From Siphonodentalium dalli (lineage: Eukaryota > Mollusca > Scaphopoda > Gadilida > Siphonodentaliidae), in the NCBI GenBank assembly GCA_032622095.1, contig CP136064.1, positions 127,151,605-127,215,604 of the forward strand: a stretch of 64,000 nt of DNA. The letters run 5' to 3'. Under the pieces are notes generated by a model. The model made no database searches. It saw only the letters and a program-made list of their open reading frames with translations, and was not told the DNA's origin. Positions 23,129 through 34,431 of the stretch are shown here, piece after piece; the first letter of the stretch is position 1, and each line of letters begins with the position of its first letter. A program made the position numbers and the translations under genes.

Positions 23129-24860
23129 TAGCTCACCTGAGACGAAGTCTCCGGTGGAGCTATAGTTATCACTCCTCGTCCGTCCATCGTCCGTTCGTCC
23201 GTCAACAATTCTTTGAACATCTTCTCCTCTGGAACAATAATACCGAATTGGTTCATATTTGGTGTGGATGTTCCCTAGGTGACTCTCATTCAGATTTGTT
23301 CAAATGAGGTCACTGTGTAAAATAATTGCGAAGCCAGGGCCATAACTCTTTCCCACCATACTAATTCTTTTAAACATCTTCTTCAGAACGATAACACCGA
23401 ATGGTTTAATATTTGGTGTAGATGTTCCCCAGGTGAGTAGATTTGTTCAAATGAGTTCACTTGGTGAATTAGTTGCGAAGCCAGGGCCATAACTCTTTTC
23501 CTCCATAGTAATTCTTAAAATTACTTCTTCTCAAACACCATCAGGCCATATGGGTTCATATTTGGTATGAGGGATCCTTGGGTGACTATGGTTCAGATTT
23601 GTTCAAATCAGGTCACTGGGTCAAATGTGGGCGGGGCCAGGCACATAACTCATTAACCAAAAAAAAAATTATTTATTAAAAAATAAAAGAATAATTTTTT
23701 TTTTAATGTGAATTTTTTTTTTTATTAAAATATTTTTTTTTAAAAGAAGAAAAAATATGTATTTAACTCCATGATCAATTATATATATATTGTTTAACAT
23801 TTTTTGAAAATTGAAAAACTAATGCCATTACATTTCTGAAGGTTGTGCCCCCTGACCCGTCACTCAAGTTCACTACTTCTGCCACCCTGGTCCCAAAAAT
23901 AATATTTACTCAAATTCTTGACAGAGAATCATTAATAAGAAGCATTTACTTTGGATCTAACTGTATGCGGGGTATGCCTACATATGTCAAGTGAAATCTG
24001 ACATTTTTATAAACATTCCCTGGGGATCTGCTAGAGGTAATTAATTCCCAATTACAACAACAATATATCATATGTATTGTTCAAATCTTTCATCAGGACA
24101 TTTAACACTCCCACATCCACCCCCTCACTTGAACATATTCGGCAAACTTGAAAAGTGTCATTTGAAAGAACCACCAGCACTATTTAGCTCATATTTAATA
24201 TTTAGGCTCCTTTGGTGATTGGGATTCAGATTTGTTCAACCAGGGTCACTAGGTCAAGTAGGTGCAAGGCCAGCTACATTACTCTTTCTCTCCATAGTAA
24301 TTCATGATATGTCTTCTGTGCAAGAACCAAATGGCCTATTTTGCTTATATTTGGTATGAAATTACCTTCGGTGACAGATATGTGAAAATGGGATCACAAA
24401 GTCAAATAAGGGCAGAGCCAGAGACATAACTGTTTCACTCCATAGTAATTCTTAAAATATGTTTGCAAGAATTAGTTGGCTTATTTATCATGGAATGTTC
24501 TTGTTTGACTGCAATTCAGATTTTTTTTTAATGGGGTCACCTGGTCAATAGGGGCCAAGTGAATGACAGTTTCTCTCTTAATATGCTTCCTTCACAAGGA
24601 CCATCATGTCTATTTTACTGATATTTAGTATGAAGGGTTCTTTGGTGTCTGGGATACAAATTTATTCCGATGGGATAACCAGGTTAAATAGGGTGGGACC
24701 AGGGGCATCACTATATGTCTCTATAGTAATTCTTAAAATGTCTTCTCAAGAGAGGTTGGACTATTTAGCTTACATATAGTATGAAGGATCCTTTAGTGAC
24801 TGTGATTCAGATTTGTTAAAATGAGGTCAACCTGTCAATAAATGGCGGGGCTGTGGGGAG
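23129..24860 (+). mobile_element. Hairpin-headed element with ~147-bp degenerate tandem array
   Basis: The head TTAGCTCACCTGAGACGAAG... folds into a stem (GCTC-A-CC and GAGAC pairing with GTCTC and GG-TG-GAGC, 23131-23160), followed by a CGTCC-rich run and then repeats. The anchor GCGAAGCCAGGGCCATAACT or its variants recurs near 23328, 23475, 23629, 24258, 24409, 24553, 24698 and 24844, spacing 144-154 bp. Diverged units and an AT-rich interruption (23640-23770) fill the gap. Elements of this look are widespread in mollusc genomes, where Helitron-like origin has been proposed for related families; a terminal hairpin plus CTRR end was not found here. Confidence 0.75.
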
Positions 24861-25065
24861 TTAACACTTTTGTGTCTAATAAAATCATTGAAATACCAAA
24901 TTCATTAAAACATCTACATTGGAACCACCTGACTGATTAATCTGACATACATGTATGGTTTTTGGGTCCATGGATAATTGGGCTTCAAACATGTCTAAAT
25001 GGTTTTATAAAAAAGGCGCTTGTGAGATTGGAAATTTCCAACAATTGAGAAAGTTTGAGGGGTAA

Positions 25066-25184
25066 CCGGACATTTCCCCACCGGACATTTACCCACTTTC
25101 AAAAGCGGACATTTCCCCACCCGGACATTTACCCACCGGACATTTCCCCACCCGGACATTTACCCACCGGACAATTCCCCACCC
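25066..25184 (+). repeat. 15-bp minisatellite, left (CCGGACATTTCCCCA)
   Basis: Eight near-identical units alternate CCGGACATTTCCCCA and CCGGACATTTACCCA, with one short interruption (CTTTCAAAAG). The inverse of this array lies at 27628-27772. Confidence 0.95.
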
Positions 25185-25199
25185 TGCTAATAAAAGAAC

Positions 25200-25329
25200 G
25201 TTTTCAGCCGATGTAATGTTTTGACAAACATGAAAGAGTGTTTTGACGATAGTTTGGGACATCAACGCAGTTGAAACAATGTTGTGACAAGTATGATCAT
25301 AGTATGGGTGTGTCACAACTGATGACGAG
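25200..25329 (+). pseudogene. Candidate upstream exon of a broken gene
   Basis: Sequence directly after the left minisatellite ends at a strong donor (GAG|GTAAGT, 25330-25335). Readable pieces such as MKECFDDSLGH and KYDHSMGVSQLMTR are in different frames with stops, so any coding is broken. It is proposed as a partner of the exon at 27382 because that exon follows an acceptor and because both sit inside the same inverted minisatellite frame. Confidence 0.3.
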
Positions 25330-25336
25330 GTAAGTC

Positions 25337-25552
25337 CCATTTTCCGAAGAACAGAAATAAAGAGCATTCATAAAGAGCATTTAATTTGATATTTTTTCTG
25401 AAGAACAGAAATAAAGAGCGTTCATAATTAATTATCCAATAATATATGATCAAATTTTCATAAAGAGAATTTAATTTGATATTTTTTCTGAAGAACAGAA
25501 ATAAAGAGCGTTCATAGTTAATTTCCATTTTATAAAGAGAATTTAATTTAAG
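25337..25552 (+). repeat. Repeats of GAAGAACAGAAATAAAGAG
   Basis: Units start at 25345, 25400 and 25490 with TTAATTTGATATTTTTTCTG between them. The pattern resumes at 27280 (AAGAACAGAAATAAAG), directly after the inserted TIR element. Confidence 0.88.
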
Positions 25553-27274
25553 CCCCTGTCACACTCAGGCCGGCGCTCTTATTGCGCTGCAAAAGTATCA
25601 AAGCGCCCACCTAAACGCACTAAGGTCTCCAAGAACCGATTGGTGACGCAGTGGACACTGGCTACAACGGGCGAGGATCTCCATGGTCGCCCATAGGTGC
25701 CAGAGCGCCGCGCTTGTTTTATGCATGCACAAAACAAGCGCAGAGGCTCGGCGTTCTGACCAGGACGTAGTACTGTCGCCGTGACAGCGCAAAGCAAAGC
25801 GCCAAGCGAGCGACGTGAGCGTTATGTGGACGTAGCAAAAGCGCATATTACCTTCTCGTGGTCGCAGCAAGGAATTAATCTTGTCTTTTGCGACTACAGT
25901 AAGCTTAATCAAATTCTCACTACGTGCCTTTCCCGTCCTTAATACGCTCAATGAGGCTCTGTCCAAAACTTATTGCGCTCTTACTGCGCTGTCATGGGGT
26001 GTTATGGACTGGTTCCCGCTCATAGAATGTCCACATTGTGCTGCCCCTGCGACTCTGGCGCTCGCTTTACGCCCAAGCGTTATACATGGCGTTCTTCCGG
26101 CGTTTACAGCAGGTTTACAGTACGATCCCACTTCGAAATGCGGTCTGCTCACACCAACTGTTGTATTGCGTGTTTCTTTGGTAGGTATCTGTTATGTCTG
26201 AATTATATAGTTGTATTGCGTGTGTCTTTGGTAGGTATCTGTTATGTCTGAATTATATATTTGTATTGTGTGTGTCTTTGGTAGGTATCTGTTATGTCTG
26301 AATTATATAGTTGTATTGCGTGTGTCTTTGGTAGATATATGTTATGTCTGAATTATATAGTTGTATTGCGTGTATCTTTGCGATCAGGCTGGCGTTTGGT
26401 TTGAGTTGAAAAAGTATCAAAATACGAGTAACGCACAGTGGAAGCGCGGAAAATTGTCAGAAATTTTCAATCTGTTAAAACAAGAGAACCAATGTCAGAA
26501 ATGGTAACGCGCTCAAGATCATATATTATAAACCCAAGAATGTAATTTGTACGACACATCTTTGTACGACACATTCCGTTCCTGCTTTGTCACGTCAATA
26601 TTCACGCTCTCGCGCGCTCTCACTGCGTTTCCTCCACGCCGTAAACGCTCTTAATGCGTTCAAGTCGTTGTCATTGCGTTGTTAGTACGCTTTGCGTTGT
26701 CATGGCGACGGTACTACGCCTGGTCAGAACGCCGAACCTCTGCGCTTGTTTTGTGCATGCACAAAACAAGCGCGGCGCTCTGGCGCTCTGGGGCGATCAC
26801 GGAGACTCTCTCCCGTCCTAGCCGGTGTCAACTGCGTCACCAATACGTTTTTGGATATCTTACTGCGCTTTGCTTGGCGCTTTGATTATTTTTCAGCGCA
26901 ATGCAAGCGCCGGCCTGATCGCAGCGGAGTGTGACAGTAGTTTAATCGGACAGCTAATCTATTGCGGAGTGTTGGGTATTTTCCCCACAACATAAAAACT
27001 GACTATGACTGGAGAACGCAGGAGGCGCTATCTATACTCTCCGCGCCCGCGCAGAGAACGTTTTGCGAACTTATTGTGAACGTACTAGCATCACAATGAC
27101 AGCGACTTGAACGCACTAAGAGCGTGAGACTTGACAAAGTAGGAACGCAATAGGAGCACACTTTGTTTTAAAAGTTTGACAATTTTCGACAGTTTTCGGC
27201 GCTCCTCCTGCGTGTTACTCATATGCTGGTACTTTTGCAGCGCAGTGAGAGCGCCGGCCTGAGTGTGACAGGGG
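25553..27274 (-). mobile_element. TIR element, family CCCCTGTCACACTC (copy 2, composite)
   Basis: It starts CCCCTGTCACACTCAGGCCG and ends with the inverted GAGTGTGACAGGGG; flanks are TTAAG and TTTTAA, again suggesting TTAA. Its left end matches the right end of the 15-kb copy and vice versa, so it lies in inverse orientation and is 1 kb longer. Internal family-type ends near 26386 and 26945 (GATCGCAGCGGAGTGTGACA) show a second element nested inside. It holds two copies of the 32-bp palindrome and a 50-bp tandem array. No transposase is seen. Confidence 0.82.
26161..26380 (+). repeat. 50-bp tandem repeat, ~4.4 units
   Basis: The unit TTGTATTGCGTGTGTCTTTG plus 30 bp begins at 26161, 26211, 26261, 26311 and 26361, an exact 50-bp period with few mismatches. 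The units are contiguous with no spacers. Confidence 0.97.
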
Positions 27275-27381
27275 TTTTAAAGAACAGAAATAAAGATCTC
27301 GATTAACACGTTCATTGGTAAATACTCAAATAATGAATGTGTACATATATAGTGAATAATTGTAATATTTTTTTTCTTTAG

Positions 27382-27627
27382 GTAAAAACAGTTATCAGCA
27401 GCATGCAACATTGCCATGACAGCGACCAGACATCTATTGATGCCGTGAAAGCCCGTATTGATATCAAACAAGCAGTCGTCTGCAACCGATGAAAGACTGT
27501 CCACATAGTGAAAGACAAGTTAGAAGAGTATCCACTACCCGTATGTGTGGCAGCAGGCAAAACCGAGGCTGTGAAGAGGGCCGTCAGAAGGTTAAAACGA
27601 TGGAAAACGCCCATAGTAACAGTCAAA
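27382..27627 (+). pseudogene. Exon of an unidentified protein with one in-frame stop
   Basis: After a strong acceptor (TTTTTCTTTAG) 36 codons stay open, with VKTVISSMQHCHDSDQTSID and then AVKARIDIKQAVVCNR. A TGA at 27490-27492 interrupts, and the same frame continues with KTVHIVKDKLEEYPLPVCVA and about 25 further residues rich in K and R up to the right minisatellite. Frame continuity across the single stop and amphipathic composition argue for real coding history. The family is not recognised. Reading on into the minisatellite (to 27930) gives only translated repeat. Confidence 0.5.
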
Positions 27628-27772
27628 GGTGGGGAAAAGTCCGGTGGGGAAATGTCCGCTTTGATATTGAGTAAGTGTGGAAATGTCCGGTGGGTAAATG
27701 TCCGGGTGGGTAAATGTCCGCTTTGCCATTTCAAGTGCGGGTGGGGAAATGTCCGGTGGGGAAATGTCCGGG
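27628..27772 (-). repeat. 15-bp minisatellite, right, inverted
   Basis: GGTGGGGAAATGTCCGG-type units are the reverse complement of the array at 25066-25184. The two arrays bracket the gene remnant and the TIR element and could pair as arms. Confidence 0.95.
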
Positions 27773-27930
27773 ATTCGTTTGAGGTGTCGGTTGTGAAATT
27801 CCAACCTAAGAATTGGGAGTCGGGAGTCTGGAGCCCGGTCGGGATGGGACTTGTTGAGCTGGAGGAGGGGGTGACCAGTAGTGTACAGTTGGTAATTTCA
27901 AGGTGGATTTTCACCAATCTACATACGTGA

Positions 27931-29250
27931 AGTCTCTCTAGCCACATATCCTGTTTATATCTACTTCTTTTAAAGTGATTATGAAAAGTTCGGACTGTTG
28001 TGGTCTCCAGAGTCCCAGTCTTATCAGTCTTTGCAGTCTGGTGAGCGACCCCACAGTCATTGACTGTCTTGTTTAACTTGTTGAGTATGACACCAGGTAT
28101 AATTTATTTCCACTGATTAACGAACAAAATATGATTTTATTCTTACAAAAGAGACATAAAACACATCAGCTGAGAAATGTGCTGTTGTAAAATAGAGTTA
28201 TCGCTCATATCCGTGTAAAATTTACACTGGTGGATCATGCTTTATATGCTCTACTCTGGTAAAATATGTTAGTCAGATAGACAATTTTATACTCTGGTAA
28301 AAGCCAAGTAAAGTCCATGTAAAAAGGACATATACCTTTGTACATCCCAAGTAAAGGCATGATGTACCACACTTACATTTTACTCTGGTAAATCCTGCTG
28401 CATTACAATTACATACAAAACATTAACCAGCATGGGAGCCTTTATATGTATCAGCAATTTTGAGATTGGATGGAATCCACCTTGCAGAGTTGTTTCCGTT
28501 TTGGGCTTTATTATACAAAAACCCAACCCACCTAAATTCTTGTCCGTGGTTGAAATGAGTTTTGTAGGATCGTTAGTGTAAGTCTGAACTGCTACAAGGA
28601 TAACATACCAGACTTTAGTCTAGACATTGGACTAAGATTCATACTAGCATCCCCCTTGTATCACTTGTATATTATTGTATGGCATTACCCCACCTCATTC
28701 GAAATCAAAGGTTATGTGTTACTAGCTACCACATAAAATTAATACTAGAGAACGTATAGAGCTCACAAAATCCATCTCTGACTGAGCCAATCCATATAAA
28801 AGCACCATGGTTGTTTAGCGTTATGATGTAACTGACTACTTTTGAAGTAAAGCGCTTTTATTTCTCGAAGAAATTTATATTGACTAAATAACGGATGTAT
28901 TCAGAATTTTTTTTAAATACAAACATTTAAAGAGCATTTATAAAGAGGTTTTTCCAGAAGAAGATACTACAGTATGTTCTGATTTACATGGGTTTTAACC
29001 ATGTATGTCCCGTTTGACCAACATTTTAGGAGAGTAAAGTGGGGTACACCATGTCTTTATATGCATCGAATTTAAAAGGGTGTGTCTTCTTACATGGGTG
29101 CATGTACATGGTGTTTACCAGAGTTTATCAACGTTAACCTGACGTCCATGTTTTACTTGGAAATTACAATGGTGTGTCCTTTTTACATGGCTTTTATGTG
29201 GCTTTTATCAGATTATATCATTCTTAACATGACTTCTCAGATAGCAATAG
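27931..29250. repeat. No gene; weak inverted repeats with TACTCTGGTAAAA
   Basis: The motif TACTCTGGTAAAA recurs at about 28250, 28291 and 28390. The stretch 28230-28430 resembles the reverse complement of 28960-29240 (CATGTAAAAAGGACA, CTCTGGTAAA and CCAAGTAAA are shared), so this looks like a diverged foldback with ~0.5 kb between the arms. 28431-28959 shows nothing else. Confidence 0.5.
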
Positions 29251-29254
29251 TATG

Positions 29255-29665
29255 TTGGCAAAATGTTGGCATTACGTTGGCACCGATGGTATTACGTTGG
29301 CAAAATTTGGGCCAACGTTCATTTTCCAACCGTGGTTTTCCAACACATTGCCAACGGTTTGCCAACCGTGGTTTGCCAATCTGCCAACGTAATGCCAACT
29401 ATAATTCTACAATAGTTGATATTGGGGATTCCCTTATAGTTCAAGTTCATGTCTATGCTTTCCAAGTATCCCCCGTGTTATCAGTATATTGGTATAGCTT
29501 TCACCATTGATCATATGAGTAACTCCCAAAATGTTCAAACTTTTCAGTAGAGGGTGTTAATGTCGGCAGATGGTTGGCAAAATAACGTTGGGCCAACGTT
29601 GGAACGCCAACGCTTTGCCAACCGTGGTTTTGACAATGCTTTACCAACGCAATGCCAATTAAATT
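29255..29665. repeat. Two clusters of TTGGC / GCCAA half-sites
   Basis: At 29255-29402 four TTGGC and six GCCAA boxes are arranged in near-mirror order (GTTGGCATTACGTTGGC near the start, GCCAACGTAATGCCAAC at the end). A second, shorter cluster at 29560-29665 repeats the pattern. The clusters look like two diverged hairpin elements. Confidence 0.75.
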
Positions 29666-29684
29666 GTTAAAATTGTTGTTTTTT

Positions 29685-29724
29685 CACCCACTGACCGACG
29701 CGGCGCAGCCGCGTCCAGTGGGTG
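29685..29724. repeat. Strong 17-bp-stem hairpin
   Basis: CACCCACTG (29685-29693) pairs with CAGTGGGTG (29716-29724), and GACGCGGC with GCCGCGTC around a GCA loop; ACC bulges on one side. It resembles the head of the hairpin element at 23131 and could be the start of a similar element. Confidence 0.85.
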
Positions 29725-30722
29725 GTACTATGATCGTAGGATCGACTCATGCGTTTCTGTTGAACTGAACTAGTGCCCATGCGTTTGTTCGCAAAATAAA
29801 ATTATAATCATTATCAAAGCACACGTTTGAATAACCCGCCATAAACAGTTTCATATTATGATGTTGAGCTCATATCGTCAATAAAATTATAGTTATAAGT
29901 ATTTCTGCCAATTGGGTAACTAGATTCAGGTTGAGCTGGAACTTGAGAAATTTTAATTTCAACCATTTGAAATGTCGTTGAAAGTTTAAAGGGTTAAGGT
30001 ATGGGAGTAACGCAAATGACGTCATCGTAAACAAGGTGCCTCAAATCGTACATCATACATGTCTCGCTTCGTCTCGGAAGCGTGAATTAAATTCACTCAT
30101 TTCGACTGTTTCTGCATCCTAAGATATTAAAAACTTGGTGGGATATCTTTGAATGTGCTTAGGAAGGATTGTTTTGATATATAATTATTGGATTTACCTT
30201 CCAAAAAGGTGAGTTTGATGCCTGCAATTGTTCAATTTGTTGTCAATCTGATTCTGACCGGCACCTCGAAACATTGCGAGAAAAGCTTACTCGTGGTATC
30301 GGATTAGGGGCCACACTGACATGTCTTAATTAGTTGAATAGTATAGCGGTAGGCTGATTAGAGATGACAGCTTACTGTCATTGTAACAAGTGTGAAAAGA
30401 CATCAGGTTCACGTACCTGTCACCAATGCGAAAATATGAGAAGTTAAAATGTTGAAACAACACAAACCATCAGTGATTATTGAGTGATTTTATAAATCTG
30501 CAGGGTATAAGTATGAAGTCGACTCTGACAATTTCATTCATTATTGCTATAGATATCACTTTTAACAACAAAAAAGTAACCATTATCTCCCTGTACTACC
30601 CTCCACAGGAGACCTCTCCCCCAAAACTAGAAACACTAAAATTATTTACAAAATGAATAACCAATTTATACCTATTTCTAGTCGATTTCAACGCCAAACA
30701 TAAAAATTTCAATAGCTAAATA
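29725..30722. other. Interval without a gene
   Basis: About 1 kb with no recognised ORF or repeat; it may be the body of an element headed by the 29685 hairpin. Confidence 0.45.
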
Positions 30723-31118
30723 TTATTTTTTTTTAAATACATTTTTATTCATTAACTCATGAATGAAATTGGACCCAAAACTCAGGCACAGCCTATTTTA
30801 TTGGGTCCAAACAGAAAAATACAAAAAGTTGACACATGACAATTTAATGGTGTATATATCTTGTATCATGGAAATTCCTAATAATCATTAAGTATGAAGT
30901 CACTAAATAGGATTAAATAAGACAGGGTTATCCTGAAAATACTGTTGATGGCAATCAGTAAGAGTTTAGAGTTTAAAATTATTCAATATTCAGATAAAGT
31001 TGAGATGATATAATAACCATATAAATTTGAATATAAATTTGAATGATACGTCACATCCACATGTATCAATCTGCAAGTTAAACTTGAGCAGAAAAAGTGT
31101 ACTGCAGTTGATATGTAA

Positions 31119-34100
31119 TCACAGTCTCTCAGTAGATTCAAAGTAAATATGAAGTGCATTACATATTGTTGAATTTGTATTAGGAACAACATGGGATGAT
31201 CCAATAAGAAAATCTTTAATACAAATTTCACAATCTAGGTCTTTCAATGTTAATACTAAGGATTCACGTTGTCTATAAAATAATGGGCAAAAGACTATGT
31301 AGTGCTCAGGATCCTCATAAGCATAACCACAACTACAGCTTGGATCATCAATTAGAAACCTTTCATACTTATGAGCATTCAGATCACTACAGCCTAGGCG
31401 CAATTTAGCATGTATTATTTGGTTACATCTGCTCCCTTCATAATAGACTTTGGGCACCACTGTATTGAATCTAGTCAGGTCAAATTTTAATTTAGATAGA
31501 GAATTTGTATTTAGTATATCAGTGTCCACATTGTTCCACAGTCTCACACCAGAAGGAAAGAATGAGTTATAGAAACTTTTCAGATTCCATTCGAATTCAA
31601 TTAATTTATCCACTCGAAAAGAGTAATCACAAGTCTTGGAATCTTCAGATAGAGATACTGTGGACAAAGCCTATTCACAAGTTTAAACATCATAATGGTT
31701 TTTCTACGTTCTCGTCTTAAACTTAAGGGAGCAAAACCAGTTTCAGTGTATATTAGATTATGACTGATACCTCTAACTGCACCACATATTGTGCGAAGAC
31801 CATCAAGGTGTAAATTTTCCAACTGAGTACATTTTGTCAAAGAGCAATTACCCCAAACTGAGTCTGCATAATCAAATAGAGGTAATATGAAAGACCTGTA
31901 TATGTTCAGTAAGGCCGATCTCGATAGGCGATATTTAAAACTCCTAAATATGTTTATCATAGGTGCAACTTTATTGACAATAGTGTCAATATGGATGTCC
32001 CAATTTCCACTCCTACTGAAAGTGAGACCCAGGTGTTTGTGTTCATCTACTTCTTGTACTGGTTGATCACATAAGAACAATACTGGATTAACATGGTTAC
32101 CATCCACTCCGATTGTCAAAGTTTTTGTTTTCGCAGGGCTAAAATTAACTTGCCATTTCTTTGCCCATTCTCCAATACGGAGAAGGTCCCTATTTAGAAT
32201 CTCGGCAGCCATAACTTCATTGTCTACAAGCACAAATAAGCAGGTATCATCTGCATAAAGTCTAATGTTAGATTCTATACCCGACACTATATCGTTGATG
32301 TAAATATTAAATAGGAGGGGGCCTAGTACTGAGCCTTGTGGTACACCAGCATGTATAGTACTATTCTTAGAAATTTTTCCATTAATTACTGTGGACTGAG
32401 TTCTATTATTAAGATATTTAACAAACCATGACAGTAATTTACCTCGGATACCTATTGCATTTAATTTATGTATAAGACCTTTGTGCCAAACTCTGTCAAA
32501 TGCCTTGCCCTATATCACAGAATACAAATCTGACGGATGACCTATCGTTTAAAGTTTGTTGGGTGAAGTAGTCAATGTCGAGAAGTTGGTATATTGTACT
32601 ATCGCCAGGCGTAAAACCTGACTGATATGGAGTTAGCAGGCAGTGAGAAGAAGTAAATTCATACACATATTTAAACACCACCTTCTCACTTCTCAAACAC
32701 TTTACTAAGTGTACTGGTCAGAGATACTGGCCTATAATTACTTTTTTCATTTACAGAACCTTTCTTATGTATAGGAGTTACATTAGCATGCTTCCATATT
32801 TGTGGGAAATGTGATTCTTCAAGAAGAACATTAAATAATCTAGTTAGAGGTTCTGCCAATACAAAAGAAAAAGTTTTCAATACCCTATTACTCACGTTAT
32901 CAGGCTCAGATGCTTTACCAGTGTCAAGTGAATTTAAAATCTGATTGACATCTTCAACAGTTACTTCAATTTCTTCCAGACATTTACTGTTAAAGTATAA
33001 GTCTGGTAAATGAAGCGAGTCATCAATAGACGCACCCTGTTCAACAAAATAGTTATTTAGAATATTAGCTATATCAGAAGCATCACTGATTAGATTATTG
33101 GATTCAATCAATGGTGGAAAATTCCTATGCGTATTTTGAGTCCTTTTCATGAAATCATTTGCTAACCTCCACCATTGTTTTTTATTGAAATTTCCAGTTG
33201 AAACTGATATGTCTAACTTCTGGTCATATTCTAATTTTGCTTTTCTGATTGCGCCAATTGTCTCATTTCTTACTATCCTGAAGTTCCCCCAGCTATCCAC
33301 GTTATTATTTTTTTTTGCTAATTTGTGGGCCCTATCCCGTTTTTTCATTTTACTTTTTAAGTCACATGTGATCCAAGATTTATCATTACTCTTTACTGTG
33401 ACAACTTTATTTGGAACAAATCTGTCAGTTGTCTCCGTGATATAAGCAACCACTTTCTCAGCAACATCAGTAAATTTAGATAGAAAAATAGTGTCCCAGT
33501 TTACACTAGTAAATGCTAGCTTCATACCTTCAAAATCCATACACGCGTAATCATATATACGTCTTTTAAAAGAAGGAAGGTGTGTACTAGGTTCTTTAAG
33601 AGTCACCAATGTAGCACAATGATCACTACAGAAAGGTGCCGATACAGAGCAATCTTTTATCATATTTTCGCATGAGCTGAGAACCAAATCAATTAAGGTG
33701 GCTGACTTATCAGTAACACGTGTTGCTGTTTTTACAAATTGCTTTAGACCACATGATACTTCTAGCATTTTAATTTTTGGATGTTTTTTTTTTAGACAGT
33801 CTGCATTAAAATCCCCAACTATTATACATTTACGTGTAACATTTTCCCTTGCTAGTGATATAGAACTATCTATGAGATCCCAATAACTACTCAATGCATT
33901 TGGTTGACGGTAAAACACACCTAGATTGAAAATCTTATTTGAATATCTTATTTCTAGCCACACTGCTTCTAGACCAGGTTTATCGAAATCTGTTAAGTGT
34001 TTATATGTAAGTTCCTTTTTGACATAAATAACAATACCACCGCCTTTGTTAGCAATTCTGTCAATTCGAATGGGAGGTGAGTGGAACCCCGGGATATCTA

Positions 34101-34431
34101 ATAAATCATCAGTTACCTTATCACTTAAGAGACTTTCCGTAATGGAAATAATATCATAATTTGCTAGTTCAGCTGTTACCAAAGGCACTTTATTTCTAAG
34201 TCCTCTGACATTTAAAGATGCAATTGAAATATTTTTAGTTATGGGTCCTGGATGAGGATGCACATCAACACACATAATTACCATAAGAAGTAACATCAAC
34301 AAGAAACCTCTATGTCCAAAACAGCATACCAATTTAACCAACATTATACTTTCAAAATCCAAACCTCCAACGATCCTGCCTCCCCCAAAGTAACCTATCC
34401 TAGCTCGATACATTTCTAAGTTAATCCCCAT
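31119..34431 (-). pseudogene. LINE ORF2: 2A-like head, APE endonuclease, RT; three frameshifts
   Basis: The protein opens at 34431 with a hydrophobic stretch (LLMLLLMVIMCV) running into DVHPHPGP. The endonuclease follows: SLNVRGLRNKV, then DRIANKGGGIVIYVKKEL, GVFYRQPN, IVGDFNADC, TLIDLVLSS and SDHCATLVTL. The RT has NYRPVSLTS, YQSGFTPGDST, KAFDRVWHKGLIHKL, GVPQGSVLGPLLFNIYIND and an intact YADD at 32257-32246. A C-terminal domain with CSCGYAYEDPEHYIVFC ends at 31119. Frameshifts lie near 32690, 32510 and 31640. With the catalytic motifs kept and only three lesions, this is a relatively young copy. Family features suggest a CR1-like element, clade not certain. Confidence 0.93.
34243..34266 (-). 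other. 2A-like motif DVHPHPGP
   Basis: The eight codons spell D-V-H-P-H-P-G-P. The 2A ribosome-skipping consensus is D(V/I)ExNPG|P; E and N are replaced by H here while D, V, P, G and P are kept. It sits about 60 residues into the ORF just before the endonuclease, the place where 2A-like motifs are known in APE-type LINEs of several invertebrates, and follows a hydrophobic segment. Skipping activity with these two changes is doubtful. Confidence 0.6.

Noticed and set aside
25881-26201. 106-codon ORF inside the TIR element
   Set aside because: It runs into the 50-bp tandem array and is not conserved in copy 1 of the element; no transposase motif.
26161-26380. 50-bp period as a possible CRISPR array
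   Set aside because: No spacers; a simple tandem repeat inside a TIR transposon.
27508-27930. 140-codon ORF as one protein
   Set aside because: Only the first ~40 residues are coding-like; the middle is minisatellite in translation.
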